Source: Singulisphaera sp.
GTDB lineage: Bacteria; Planctomycetota; Planctomycetia; Isosphaerales; Isosphaeraceae
DNA length: 45,890 nt
Assembly: GCA_027451445.1 (NCBI GenBank)
Contig: DAIDJG010000048.1
Location: 1-45,890, forward strand
Reading direction: 5' to 3'
Below are positions 1-8,775 of the stretch, piece after piece (position 1 is the stretch's first letter; every line of letters starts with the position of its first letter). The position numbers and the translations under genes were made by a program. The notes below the pieces were generated by a model. The model had not been told where the DNA came from and ran no database searches. It was given only the letters and a program-made list of their open reading frames with translations.

Positions 1-534
1 AAGATCCGTCAGTACGACAATTGGACCAATCTCAGAACCCTCTGGGGAGCGATCAAGAAGAAGGATACACCTGGCTGGCCGGCTGGGAAGGCGTTCGAGT
101 ACCTGGTCCTTCAGGCGTTTCTATTGGACGGTGGATCGGTCCGCTGGCCGTATATGGTCGAGATCGAGAACGAGGTGGTCGAGCAAATCGACGGCTTTGT
201 CCATATCGGTCGGTTTTCTTGCATCGTGGAGAGCAAGCATACCGAGAAGCCAATTGCCATCGCGCCGATCGCCAAGATGCGGAACCAATTGCTGCGCCGG
301 CATTCAGGAGCGATCGGCTTGATTTTCAGCTTCGCCGGCTTCACGGAGGCAGCCGTCATTCTGGCCAAGTACATTGCCCCCCAATCGATCCTTCTCTGGA
401 CTGGCCTTGAGATTGAACAGGCAATTGCTGATAATAAAATCTTAGATTACCTGGAATACAAGTACCGAACGTGTTTGGAGACAGGGATACCCGACGCCGG
501 TATCCTGCATTCGAGCACGCCGCCGGCGCCATAG
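1..534 (+). CDS. Mrr-like restriction endonuclease, 5'-truncated by window edge
   Basis: The frame is open from base 1 to the TAG at 532-534, giving 177 visible residues; the true start lies upstream of the window. The visible part has the layout of a Mrr/PD-(D/E)xK nuclease core: a GKAFEYLVLQAF helix near residues 29-40, then an acidic residue in EQIDGF, a short beta turn, and CIVESKHT, which gives D-x(n)-E-x-K. These would be the metal-binding and catalytic residues for DNA cleavage. A hydrophobic strand (SGAIGLIFSFAGFT) follows, as in Mrr-type domains. The next gene starts 27 bases downstream on the same strand, so the two are probably cotranscribed. The family call comes from motif reading only. 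Specificity, and whether it is a stand-alone type IV enzyme or part of a larger system, cannot be seen. Confidence 0.6.
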   Translation, partial: KIRQYDNWTNLRTLWGAIKKKDTPGWPAGKAFEYLVLQAFLLDGGSVRWPYMVEIENEVVEQIDGFVHIGRFSCIVESKHTEKPIAIAPIAKMRNQLLRRHSGAIGLIFSFAGFTEAAVILAKYIAPQSILLWTGLEIEQAIADNKILDYLEYKYRTCLETGIPDAGILHSSTPPAP

Positions 535-561
535 CGTCGAGATACGGTAAGGGTCGAGCCG

Positions 562-1128
562 ATGTGCATCCACGTTCTGGCCAAGTCGAATTTCGATGGA
601 GCCTTCCTCGCCACGCTGCTCGCGGAAGAGCAAAAACGCGGCAGCGTCGAGGTCGGCGTTATCAACGATCTCCCTTCGGCCTATTCCGTTGCGCGAACAA
701 TGCTCGCCGTGAAACGGACGCCCGTCGCGATGGTGATCGACGCGAATTCACCCGAACCGGAAGTTGCCTCGGAACGGAAACTCCGCGCCGAGGAATTGCT
801 CGGTGACGCCGCCGGTGGCGTACCCTTCCGAGTCCTTGTCGCCGTTCCCGAGTTGGCCGTGTTGTTCTTTGGTAGGCCGGAACTGCTCCGCCGCGTGTTT
901 GACACGGTCGACGATCATCTGATCGAATTGGCTCAGTTGAGTCCGCGCCGCGCTCTCCAGAAGTTGGCTCCGCGCGAACCCCACGAACAGGCCGTCTTTC
1001 GAATCCTGCGCGCCATGGAATCGAACGACGTCGACGCGCTGCGCGAGACTGAACTTATCCGCGATCTCCGAGGCTTCATTGACGAAGCGGCCGAATCCTC
1101 GATGCGCTTCGCCGGCGCGAGGGTTTGA
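562..1128 (+). CDS. Hypothetical protein, possibly TOPRIM-like, paired with the nuclease
   Basis: A 188-residue soluble protein starting at ATG 562, 27 bases after the Mrr-like gene. I do not recognise the family with certainty. The N-terminus (IHVLAKSNFDGAFLATLL) is spaced like the first TOPRIM motif (VLVEGxTDxxFL), but Lys sits where the catalytic Glu would be. A hydrophobic strand ending in VIDAN at about residue 54 resembles the TOPRIM DxD strand, and AVPELAVLFF recalls the PELE-W segment of RloB/DUF4276-like proteins. Inference: a degenerate TOPRIM-fold partner of the upstream nuclease, perhaps in a defence operon. It could also be an unrelated alpha/beta protein. There are no membrane segments or signal peptide. 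Confidence 0.55.
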   Translation: MCIHVLAKSNFDGAFLATLLAEEQKRGSVEVGVINDLPSAYSVARTMLAVKRTPVAMVIDANSPEPEVASERKLRAEELLGDAAGGVPFRVLVAVPELAVLFFGRPELLRRVFDTVDDHLIELAQLSPRRALQKLAPREPHEQAVFRILRAMESNDVDALRETELIRDLRGFIDEAAESSMRFAGARV

Positions 1129-1240
1129 TCCCACGAGCGAAGGGCTGCGCTGGCCCTGTGGCCCTGTGTTCGTAGATTGATTGATTCTCGCCATGACCTG
1201 CATAGGCCCGGTATCATCGACGGATCCCGGGAGATGAGCC

Positions 1241-1706
1241 ATGGTCAGAACCGCAATCCTGATTGTCGCTGCGGTGACGGTAGCGTGGACGAGGGGAACG
1301 ACCGCTTTACGGAAAGCCTCGAACGCCCCTATTTCGAGGCCGATCTTGCGCTCGTCCGCCTCTACGTAGTCGTCGCCAGCCGCGACCTGCTTTTGCCAAA
1401 ACGCGTCGCAGAAGGAAAGGAGAGCAGAGCAGAGCAGAGGAGATCGCAGGCAAGGTTCCCGACGACGGTCGCTTCCCCCATCTCAAAACACCGCAGCACA
1501 TTTCTGTGATCATCAGTCCATGGCTCGACCTCCACGTAAGCCACAAGGATGCCGTCGGCGTTCTTCATCAAATGCCTCCGTCGGCAACGCCAGGTCCGTC
1601 CTGGAGTGTCGCGTCCCTTGCACGGAAGCTCGGCCTGAGCGTTCGATTCGACCCCTGGGACTCTTCCAGGATCGTAAAGGATCGTTCCGCAAGATTGCAG
1701 GAATGA
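1241..1706 (+). pseudogene. Decayed secreted-protein gene with a 5-bp repeat frameshift
   Basis: No intact frame fits 1129-1944, but three segments read as one broken gene. ATG 1241 encodes a signal-peptide-like start (MVRTAILIVAAVTVAWT). The protein-like reading then moves to the frame carrying FTESLERPYFEADLALVRLY (about 1291-1410), and finally to the frame carrying GKVPDDGRFPHLKTPQHIS, which runs to a TGA near 1706. The second shift lies at three perfect AGAGC units plus one imperfect unit (1421-1440); gain of one 5-bp unit gives exactly this change of frame. The minus strand also has a short protein-like frame here (1362-1571), so the coding strand is uncertain. I recognise no family. I see nothing in 1707-1944. 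Confidence 0.3.
1421..1440. repeat. AGAGC pentanucleotide tandem repeat
   Basis: Three perfect AGAGC units (1421-1435) followed by AGAGG. The unit length is not a multiple of three, so gain or loss of a unit switches the reading frame. It sits at the junction of two frames that together read as one protein. Confidence 0.7.
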
Positions 1707-1944
1707 TCACGAGCGCCCACTCATTCAATCGTGAGGCTGGGAATTGCTCCAGATCCGCGCCCTCGGATGATTGAGACGATCGCGCCCGACATCAACAAAC
1801 ATACCAACGAACGTAACAAATAAACTTTTAACGATCCAACCCACACGCAAGGCGGCCATGCCGGCGTGCGGACGCTTTGGCTCCAGACGCTGGCTCGCTT
1901 GCGCACGGAGCTGGGACAGCGAAGCTTCCCTGACGGTGCGAGGC

Positions 1945-4605
1945 TCAATGATCCACGAGATTCCAAACGTGCACGGTTGACGGTTGATCGCGGGTCACCA
2001 ACACGACGCGCCGGCCGTTTGCCGCGACAACAAGTTGGGTGATGTCCTTCGTCAGTTTCACGTCCCGAACGCGCCACGCGGGAAAAGGATCATCCCCAAC
2101 CGCATTGGAATCGAGATCCACGACGACCAGGCTCCGCCAGCCGACGATCATGAAGTGGCGCCCGTCGGCCGTGAACCGGGTCTCCTGGGGGAGCAGAACC
2201 GGCTCGAACGTGGCCTGGCCAACCGGCTCCCACGCCGGGGCGCGTCGGAAGATCACGCGGCCGGACCGGGGGTTTTGCCGAGGGTTCAGTCCCGACGGGC
2301 TATCGTGCGCGAGCAGGGTCCCATCGGGGGAAAAAGCTGCCCAGAGTACAGGCCGATCCAGGGATCGGGTCGCATCGGCGGTCCTCAAGGGGACGAGCGC
2401 GAGGGGGCTGTCGTTGTGCTTCATGACGGCAAGGCTCAACCCCGCGGGCTCAATCGCCGCGAGTGATCGGCCCGAGAAGACGGTTGCCGGCAAGTAGGTT
2501 GCGACGCGGTGCGCGTCCATGTTCAGGATCCGCAGGCCGCGGAACGCGACGAGGCGGCCGTCGCTCGTCGCGGCGGCCACATCCCCGAAGTACAGCCCGT
2601 CGTCGAACGCATTGTCGCCCAGCGCGACGCCGTCGGCATCGTAGACGCGCAGCGAGCGGCCGTGATCGACGAGCAAGAAGCGGCCATCGGGCGTAAACAT
2701 CAGCGCGCGTACCGGCGGATGCCTGGGGAACCCCGGCCGCTTCGGCGGAAGAGTCAAATCACGCAACAGCGACCACTCGGGCACGCGAAACAGACGGACC
2801 GTGGCGCTCATCGAAACCGCGGCAAAGCGGGAGCCGTCGGGAGAGAACGCGCCGACGGTCGTTGGACCCAACACGTAAGAGGGGTCGCCGACGAAGCTAT
2901 CAAACTCGGCGAGGACCTCACCACTGGGCAGGGCGATCGCGCGGTCCATGTTCCGCGCGCGAAACACCACCAACTGTGTGCCGTCGGGCGAGAGGGCCAT
3001 GGCGGGAAGTTTGGCGCCCTGGTCGAGCGCGGCAATCGGTTCGCCGAGCGGCTCGGAGGCCGACTCGCGGGTATCGGCGGCGGCGGGAAGCCGGGGAGGC
3101 CCCGGCCTGCGTTCGAGCTCACGAAAACGCCGGTGGCGGACCCGAGCGGCGAGCGGCGCGTCCGAGCCCGGCGCGGGAAAATGGGACGCGACCGATTCCC
3201 GCAGACGCGCCATCTGCGGGGCGCGGACGGGGTACGTGAACAGCACCTCCAGCCGGTCGAGGACGGCATCCGGTTGGCCGTCGGCGACAAGTCTCGCGAC
3301 CTCCTGGTCGAAGGGGGCGATGAGCTGGTCGCCCAGGGCGCGGCGGTAATCGCGGTAGGCGTCGATCGCAGCGCTCAGGTCCTTGGGATCGACCGACCAG
3401 TGGCCCTTGGGCGAGTTGATCGATTTGAACGCATTGATCAACGCGGCGCGATCGCCCTTGTGGACGCGTTGAGCTTCGAGCGCCGCGGCGTCCTGGCGTT
3501 CCTTCACGATACGGGCCGAGACGTCTTCAGGCGTAGGGCCGTGGAGCGGGCCGAGCCGTTGGTCGACCTCTTCGTATGCGTAGAGGAAAGCTTCGAGGAC
3601 CTCACCCCTTCGGAACCGGAACCCCTGGTCCAGTCCAAAAGCGCGATCGTATTCGTCATATGTCATCACGCGATTGGTCCGCCAGTGGGCCACGACGTGG
3701 CTGCCGGGCCATTCGAGCCGCGACATGACCGACGGCCACGGCCACGAAGGCCAAACGAGCGGGTGAAGCACCTTCGCGTCCGGCAGCGGGGGGAGCGTAA
3801 TGCTGCTGTTTCCCAGGTAGGGCCGGAACGCCCGCAAGTCCGCGCGGACCGAATCCCAGAACGCTCGCAAGGCCTTGCGCTCGGAGCCACCCCAGTCGCC
3901 CGGCCGGAGCATGAACTCGCGCGTGTAGGCTTCGGCCGCTTCCGGACTCAACGCCTGCGGCGCATCATCCTCGGCCGCTTCCAGGGTGTGCTCGAGGACC
4001 GCGATGGCCGCCGCAAGATCCCGACGGTGGCCGGGGAGATAGGCACGCCGGACCTCCGCGTCGATCGACAGCAGAGCGGGGTCGGTCTCCCGATCGATGA
4101 CCCAGGGGGGGCCCGGCTCCTTCGAGGAGCGACGGGGGTTCTGGCCCAAGGGGTCGGTTGCGTCGCTTCGGTTCAGCCATTCGTAGGGAAACGTCGGCTT
4201 CGGGTCGCGAACGGGCAGGTCCGGGATCTTGTCGGGAGGGATGTCCTTCTGGAGAACGAGCGAGATGAACGCGTTGCGATAACGTGCCGCCTCGTACTCG
4301 GCCGTCTCGAGCGCGGCGTCGGCGATGGGGAGGGCGGCGGTGAGCTTGGCAAGTTGTGCTCGCAGTTGCGCTTTGTTGGCTTCGATAGGACCAACGGCGG
4401 CGACCCGCGCAGGCGACGGTTCATCAAGATCCGCAGGAGGCGGCATCACCGCCGGTCGCTGTCCCGGCGGCGGGGTAATGGTCGTGGTTCTGGGGACGGG
4501 GACACGTACCGACGGCGGAGGCTGGGGCTGAGGTTGGCCGGCGGGTCCTTCCGAACCGCAGCCGGCGACGACAACAATCAGCGCGATCCAAAACTCGGAG
4601 CGCAT
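1945..4605 (-). CDS. Large lipoprotein with C-terminal WD40/TolB-like beta-propeller
   Basis: 886 residues. The N-terminus is a lipoprotein signal peptide with the lipobox VVVAGC (lipidated Cys16), then a Pro-rich linker to about residue 65 and a helical segment at about 70-115 (QLRAQLAKLTAAL). Residues 120-500 are a largely helical domain I do not recognise, with tryptophan-rich stretches (VWPSWPWP at about 284). From about residue 515 to the end there are at least five propeller-blade signatures: ALSPDGTQLVVF, AFSPDGSRFAAV, MFTPDGRFLLV, AFSPDGTLLAHD and RFTADGRHFMIV. Such xFSPDGxxL repeats are typical of WD40/TolB-like propellers that bind proteins. It is likely anchored at a membrane facing the periplasm. 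The MFS gene ends 51 bases upstream on the same strand. There is no obvious Shine-Dalgarno before ATG 4605. Function unknown. Confidence 0.85.
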   Translation of the reverse strand: MRSEFWIALIVVVAGCGSEGPAGQPQPQPPPSVRVPVPRTTTITPPPGQRPAVMPPPADLDEPSPARVAAVGPIEANKAQLRAQLAKLTAALPIADAALETAEYEAARYRNAFISLVLQKDIPPDKIPDLPVRDPKPTFPYEWLNRSDATDPLGQNPRRSSKEPGPPWVIDRETDPALLSIDAEVRRAYLPGHRRDLAAAIAVLEHTLEAAEDDAPQALSPEAAEAYTREFMLRPGDWGGSERKALRAFWDSVRADLRAFRPYLGNSSITLPPLPDAKVLHPLVWPSWPWPSVMSRLEWPGSHVVAHWRTNRVMTYDEYDRAFGLDQGFRFRRGEVLEAFLYAYEEVDQRLGPLHGPTPEDVSARIVKERQDAAALEAQRVHKGDRAALINAFKSINSPKGHWSVDPKDLSAAIDAYRDYRRALGDQLIAPFDQEVARLVADGQPDAVLDRLEVLFTYPVRAPQMARLRESVASHFPAPGSDAPLAARVRHRRFRELERRPGPPRLPAAADTRESASEPLGEPIAALDQGAKLPAMALSPDGTQLVVFRARNMDRAIALPSGEVLAEFDSFVGDPSYVLGPTTVGAFSPDGSRFAAVSMSATVRLFRVPEWSLLRDLTLPPKRPGFPRHPPVRALMFTPDGRFLLVDHGRSLRVYDADGVALGDNAFDDGLYFGDVAAATSDGRLVAFRGLRILNMDAHRVATYLPATVFSGRSLAAIEPAGLSLAVMKHNDSPLALVPLRTADATRSLDRPVLWAAFSPDGTLLAHDSPSGLNPRQNPRSGRVIFRRAPAWEPVGQATFEPVLLPQETRFTADGRHFMIVGWRSLVVVDLDSNAVGDDPFPAWRVRDVKLTKDITQLVVAANGRRVVLVTRDQPSTVHVWNLVDH

Positions 4606-4656
4606 CGCATTAACACTCGAGCAGACGAAGCTGGGGCATCTCGCGAGCGGAATGGC

Positions 4657-5931
4657 TCAAACCTCCACCGGCTCGCCGACGGGCTTGGCGATCTTCTCTT
4701 CTTCGCGGAACAGAAGGGCGAAGAGCGCCATGCAGATCAGCGTCATCACGAACGGGCCGGCCCAGACGGCGGTCCAGTTCGTGACTTTATCGGTGGTCGT
4801 GAACGTGTCCTTGATAAAGCCCGCGAGCAGGTTACCCGCGATCGTGCCGATGCCGTAGACGATGAACACAAACAGGTTCTGTGCCGAGGCCTTGATGTCT
4901 CCCGAGGCGGCTCGGTCAACGAACATCTGGGCCACGACGAAAAAGAACCCGAAGCAGAAGCCGTGGAAGCCGATCGTCGCGATCATGAGCCACCAGGGCT
5001 GGCCGATCATCGAGAGCAGGAACCGCAACGCCCAACCGCCCGCTCCGATGAGCATGGTCCGCTTCACGCCGAAGGTCGCCACGGCGAGAGGAACCAACGG
5101 CATCACGGCCCATTCGGCGATCTGCCCGATCGTCATATAACCGCCCGTATCGGCCGCTGGGGTGCCAATGGCTTCGAGGAAGGGGTTCTCGAGCTGGAAG
5201 TAAAAGGCGAGCATGATGCCGATCAGCCCGGAGACGAAAATGAGGATCGCGAACGAGCGGTGCCTCAACAGCTCCAGGCTCTCGAGCACGGCCGACTTCT
5301 TGTCGATCGGGTCCGTCTCCTTCGCGGGGACGGGCGGCGTGTGAGGAAGCAGGAAGCAGTAGACACCGTAGATCAAGGAGACGATGCCGGCGATCCGCAG
5401 GCAGTCGCGGCTCGAAGGCTGGCCGACCATGTCGAACAGCGGTTTCAAGGCGGGCAGATCCGCGCTGCGGCGATAGGCGGTAAAGAAGAGACCCGCCGCG
5501 ATCCAGCCGATCGTGCCGAACATCCGGATAATCGCGAACTGGTCTTGCCGCTCGTCGCCGAGGCTGCGGAACGTGATCGAGTTCGAGAGCGCCATCGTCG
5601 GCATGTAGAGATTGCAGTACACGAAAAGCAGTACAAAGATCGGCCAGAAGGTGCTCATCTGGGTCGTCGCCAGCAGCAGCACGCCGCCGATCAGGTGTGC
5701 GACGGCCATGACCTTTTCGGTGGCGAAGTAGCGGTCGGCAAGCTGTCCGATGACGAACGGTCCGAGGATTGCGCCGAACCCGTAGACCATGAAGATGTAC
5801 GCGATCTGCATGTTGCTGAGGTTCAGACCATTCGGGCCAATCCACTGATAGAGGACCGGAAGCCAGAGCCCCCAGACGAAATACTGAAGAAACATCATCA
5901 CGAACAGCCGCAGGCGCAGGCCGAAACTCAT
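4657..5931 (-). CDS. MFS transporter, nucleoside:H+ symporter-like (NupG/YegT type)
   Basis: 424 residues, about 12 hydrophobic helices, no signal peptide. The N-terminus (LRLFVMMFLQYFVWGLWLP) and the following GPNGLNLSN, QIAYIFMVYGFGAILGPF and GQLADRYFATEKVMA are characteristic of the nucleoside:H+ symporter branch of the major facilitator superfamily. RYFATEKVMA corresponds to the cytoplasmic loop between helices 2 and 3. The length matches the family (about 400-430). The substrate is probably a nucleoside or small sugar, but planctomycetes carry many uncharacterised members, so the substrate is inferred from fold only. The start at 5931 is backed by GGGAG about 8 bases upstream. It may be cotranscribed with the downstream lipoprotein gene. 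Confidence 0.85.
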   Translation of the reverse strand: MSFGLRLRLFVMMFLQYFVWGLWLPVLYQWIGPNGLNLSNMQIAYIFMVYGFGAILGPFVIGQLADRYFATEKVMAVAHLIGGVLLLATTQMSTFWPIFVLLFVYCNLYMPTMALSNSITFRSLGDERQDQFAIIRMFGTIGWIAAGLFFTAYRRSADLPALKPLFDMVGQPSSRDCLRIAGIVSLIYGVYCFLLPHTPPVPAKETDPIDKKSAVLESLELLRHRSFAILIFVSGLIGIMLAFYFQLENPFLEAIGTPAADTGGYMTIGQIAEWAVMPLVPLAVATFGVKRTMLIGAGGWALRFLLSMIGQPWWLMIATIGFHGFCFGFFFVVAQMFVDRAASGDIKASAQNLFVFIVYGIGTIAGNLLAGFIKDTFTTTDKVTNWTAVWAGPFVMTLICMALFALLFREEEKIAKPVGEPVEV

Positions 5932-6088
5932 CGATTCCGCTCCCGATCAGAAAAAGCGTGGGGCGCTGTGGTAGCAAACTCAACGAAATCTACCCGCTTC
6001 GCGAGCGCAAAGCTACCGGCTACCTGGCGCTTCAACCGTCGGGACGGGGGGCGCCTTGGAGCGTCTCGCAATAGCGTCGCGCACAGCC

Positions 6089-6253
6089 GGGAGGGCGAGG
6101 CTCCGTCCGAGCCAGCCTTGTTCGGAGGACGAGTCTTCGAGTCCTACGAACATCGCGTGTGACGGGCCCTCCCGCGTGGCGGCTCGCGATGATCCACCGG
6201 CTCGAAGACTCTCCGGCGGATCAAGGCTGGCTCGGACGGAGCCTCGCCCTCCC
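6089..6253. repeat. Cloverleaf-like palindromic repeat, copy 1
   Basis: Perfect 32-bp inverted arms at 6089-6120 and 6222-6253 (GGGAGGGCGAGGCTCCGTCC... and its complement). Inside are hairpin A (6120-6151: 11-bp stem with one mismatch, loop GAGTCTTCGA), a spacer hairpin (6152-6190: ATCGCG pairing with CGCGAT) and hairpin B (6191-6222: 11-bp stem with two mismatches, loop TCGAAGACTC, the exact reverse complement of loop A). The whole folds as an outer stem with three arms. A second copy lies at 45409-45567. The rest of the 5932-6286 gap shows no gene. The element lies between two minus-strand genes. Confidence 0.9.
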
Positions 6254-6286
6254 GAATTGCGTCCACCGCTCAATGGTTCAACGCTG

Positions 6287-7486
6287 TTAGCCGATCGGCA
6301 GCCAGTCGAGCAGGCGGTCGGCCACACGCCGGCATGTGTTGAGCCGGGCCCAATCGACGCGCTGGGCAGCGCGGCCGTCATCGGAGTGCAGATCGAGAAC
6401 GGCACGCACGGCGTCGAGGAAATCGTCCTCGGTGGCGGCCACGTGAAAGAGGTGGTCGTAGAGCAGGCATTCCGGCAGCGCGGTCGACACGATGGGCCGG
6501 CCGGTGCCCATGTAGTCCATGATCTTTGTGGGACTGCACGCGCGGTTGAACGGATGGTCGACCCGATAAGGGATCAAGCAGACATCGAACGATCGGTTAT
6601 ATTCGTGGATCACATTTTGAGGACGCCAGCCGAGGGCGTGGACGTTTGGCCTCGCCAGGAAGCGCTGGGCTTCCGCGTACCACGCTCCGTCCTGTTTCGG
6701 GGCGAGCTTGCCGACGATCACGATCGAGGCATGCGGGAACGACGTGCTCAGGCGGTCGAGGAGATTCCAGTCGAGCCGGTCTTCGAGCGTGCCGACGTAG
6801 CCGATCAGCGGACGTGGCAAGGACGCGATGTCCGGCGGCGGAGGGGCGGGTTGGTCCCAGGGCTCTTCGGCGAGAGTGTTCGACGCGGAGCCGTGGGGCA
6901 GATGCCGGATTCTGGCCGCAGCCTCGGGCACGGCGGCGCACAGTTCCTCGGCGCGGAGGCGGGAGACACAGACGGTCAGGTCCGCCTCGCGGACGGCCTG
7001 CTGCTCGAGCAAGCTCACGCTCTGAGCCCAGCGCGGCCAGTACTGGGTGTAATCATCAACATTGAAGTAGATCTGATAGTCGGGCCGGACGATATCGCGC
7101 AGGTAGAGGTAGTGCGGGTAGGTCATGACGAGGGCGAGTTGGCCCCCCTCAACGTGCTGGCGGCACCACTCGCGAATCGACCGTCCAATCGGCCGCATCC
7201 CCAGGGCGGGGAACGACTTCATCCAGCCGCTCGGCAAGACCAAGTCGCGCTGCCAGAGGTCGGGCCCGCATTGCGTCAGGGCTCGGCCCCAGGCCCAGGG
7301 GGGCAACCCTCGCATCCAGGCGTTGTAGTAATCGATGCACTTCAGCAGGAGGGTCGAGACATTGGCTCGCTGCACCTCGCGGAACAGGTTCTCGGTCGTG
7401 TACCAGTTCGCGTCGGCCACCGCCAGCGCCAGTCGGAGCGCGGTCCCCTCGGTGACGTCCTTGCGCCGGGTGGAAATCGTGGCCAT
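6287..7486 (-). CDS. Glycosyltransferase, GT-B fold (family 4-like)
   Basis: 399 residues, no signal peptide. The C-terminal half has the group 1/GT4 Rossmann domain: RPLIGYVGTLEDRLDWNLLD (about residue 225), IVIVGKLAPKQ, VHALGWRPQNVIHEYNRSFDVCLIPY and SPTKIMDYMGTGRPIVST. The last carries the usual K-x-x-(D/E)-Y-x-x-x-G-x-P-(I/V)-V donor-binding loop near residue 335. The N-terminal half (WQRDLVLPSGWM, LALVMTYPHYLYLRDI, YFNVDDYTQYWP) resembles the acceptor domain of UDP-galactopyranose-mutase-associated or teichuronic-type GT4 enzymes. It probably transfers a sugar to a surface polysaccharide or lipid; donor and acceptor are unknown. The start at 7486 has AGGAA about 6-10 bases upstream. No other sugar genes adjoin it; the EPS operon is 28 kb away. 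Confidence 0.85.
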   Translation of the reverse strand: MATISTRRKDVTEGTALRLALAVADANWYTTENLFREVQRANVSTLLLKCIDYYNAWMRGLPPWAWGRALTQCGPDLWQRDLVLPSGWMKSFPALGMRPIGRSIREWCRQHVEGGQLALVMTYPHYLYLRDIVRPDYQIYFNVDDYTQYWPRWAQSVSLLEQQAVREADLTVCVSRLRAEELCAAVPEAAARIRHLPHGSASNTLAEEPWDQPAPPPPDIASLPRPLIGYVGTLEDRLDWNLLDRLSTSFPHASIVIVGKLAPKQDGAWYAEAQRFLARPNVHALGWRPQNVIHEYNRSFDVCLIPYRVDHPFNRACSPTKIMDYMGTGRPIVSTALPECLLYDHLFHVAATEDDFLDAVRAVLDLHSDDGRAAQRVDWARLNTCRRVADRLLDWLPIG

Positions 7487-8218
7487 TGGGGTTCCTGACG
7501 CTCAGGCTCCGAGCCTACAGCCCTGCCGCACAGAGCGCTCTCTCGGAAGCGCTGAGCGCGAAGGACCAGCACCGCCGGGCCGCAGTCCACGGATGCGGGG
7601 GCATCGTGACCCACCGCGGCACCCGTCCATGCGGCGCACAGCTTAAGGAAGGCTCGCAAGTGTGTCAACCAGAGGAGTCGCATCCGCGGACCGGCTCGAC
7701 CGGGTTTTGCATGCACGGTTCAACACCCGATGTCACATCATCGCTCGATTCATTGCAGAACCCGCAGTCTCTCTGTCTTATGGGGATCAAGTCTATCCGG
7801 CCACCCTATTTGATACAAAATGTCCAGACGAATGTACCTCCAGGGGTTCTAACATCTTACGCATCGTTCGCAGATTTATTTTCTGGGCAATTTACGCACT
7901 ATGGGCAGGTAAAAAACTCGTCGAATTCCTCAAAATCGGTGCAAAACACGAAATCCGAGGTAGGCGCGCTGGGAGCGCTCTCCTAGAATCGTCCCCCGAC
8001 TTGGTGGCAGCGGCCGGCCCCCTGGGGTCGGGTGTTGTGTCGCCGAGCGGCAGCCTGCGTCTGGGAGAGACGGGGGTAGAGCCATGGGCTTCCGGTCAGG
8101 GGGCTGATGGACTTGCCAACACGCCTGTAGCCCGAGCCCTGCCAGGGGCGAAGGGCACCCGATGCGGAGCCACTCCGCATTCACCACTCGATCTTGCAAT
8201 TTGAAAGGGGTTCTGTCG
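7487..8218. other. Intergenic region, no supported gene
   Basis: About 730 bases. Roughly 7740-7930 is visibly more AT-rich than its surroundings and may hold regulatory DNA for the plus-strand gene at 8219. 8000-8190 is GC-rich with several short hairpins, the clearest being ATGCGGAG-CCA-CTCCGCAT at 8162-8180, just upstream of the Shine-Dalgarno (GAAAGGGG, about 8203). Open frames here have no protein-like features. Confidence 0.5.
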
Positions 8219-8563
8219 ATGCATTCGATCGTTCTGCTCACTGCGCTGACGGCGACGTCAGGCCTGTTCGGCGGCCGCCACTGCGGCACAAACCAGTGCG
8301 GCCGCCCGGCTTGGGGCCAGCACTGCGGCGCCCGCCAGGTTTGCCAGGCGCCCGTCTATTACTATGCTCCGCAGCAATGCGCTCCGTGTGCCGCCCAGCG
8401 CCCGGTCGTCGTTCCGGCCCCGCAGGCCGCTCCGGCCCCCCAGAAGACCACCCCGGCTCCGCAGGCTGCCTTCGTTCCCATGGCCCGGCCGGTTTACTAC
8501 ACCGCCGGCTACTACTACAACGCGGCGCCGACCTGCGCGACGGGCACATGCCCGAATCGTTGA
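8219..8563 (+). CDS. Small secreted Cys/Pro/Tyr-rich protein
   Basis: 114 residues. The ATG at 8219 is chosen because it follows GAAAGGGG by about 9 bases and opens with a short hydrophobic stretch (MHSIVLLTALTATSGLF); the upstream in-frame ATG (8162) lies in a hairpin. The mature part has cysteine pairs (GGRHCGTNQC, QCAPC, TCATGTC) around a low-complexity core rich in Pro, Ala and Gln (VVVPAPQAAPAPQKTTPAPQ) and YYY clusters (VYYYAPQQ, GYYYNAAP). Short cysteine-rich Pro/Ala/Gln proteins of this kind are common in planctomycetes and are probably exported; the role is unknown. The strong coding bias and the following gene on the same strand support expression. Confidence 0.7.
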   Translation: MHSIVLLTALTATSGLFGGRHCGTNQCGRPAWGQHCGARQVCQAPVYYYAPQQCAPCAAQRPVVVPAPQAAPAPQKTTPAPQAAFVPMARPVYYTAGYYYNAAPTCATGTCPNR

Positions 8564-8775
8564 TCGCTTGAATGGGCTCGCCCGGCGAGCCCAGATTCGC
8601 TCCTTGGCGGCCGTCTCGGAGGCACCGGTTAAACACCGATGCCGTCGGGGCGGCCGCTCGCAATATCGACCTTGTTCATCGAATCGGCGGGGAAACCGAA
8701 GAATCCAGAGGTCAAAACCTTCGCAAAAGCCGATGATAAGACGGGTTGCCCGTCAGGCTCACGGCTTTGGGAGGT

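Noticed and set aside
2509-6162. Very long plus-strand open frame (1217 codons)
   Set aside because: It is antisense to the lipoprotein and MFS genes and mirrors their GC-rich third positions; it is His/Arg/Asp-rich with no domain, while both minus-strand genes have clear family features.
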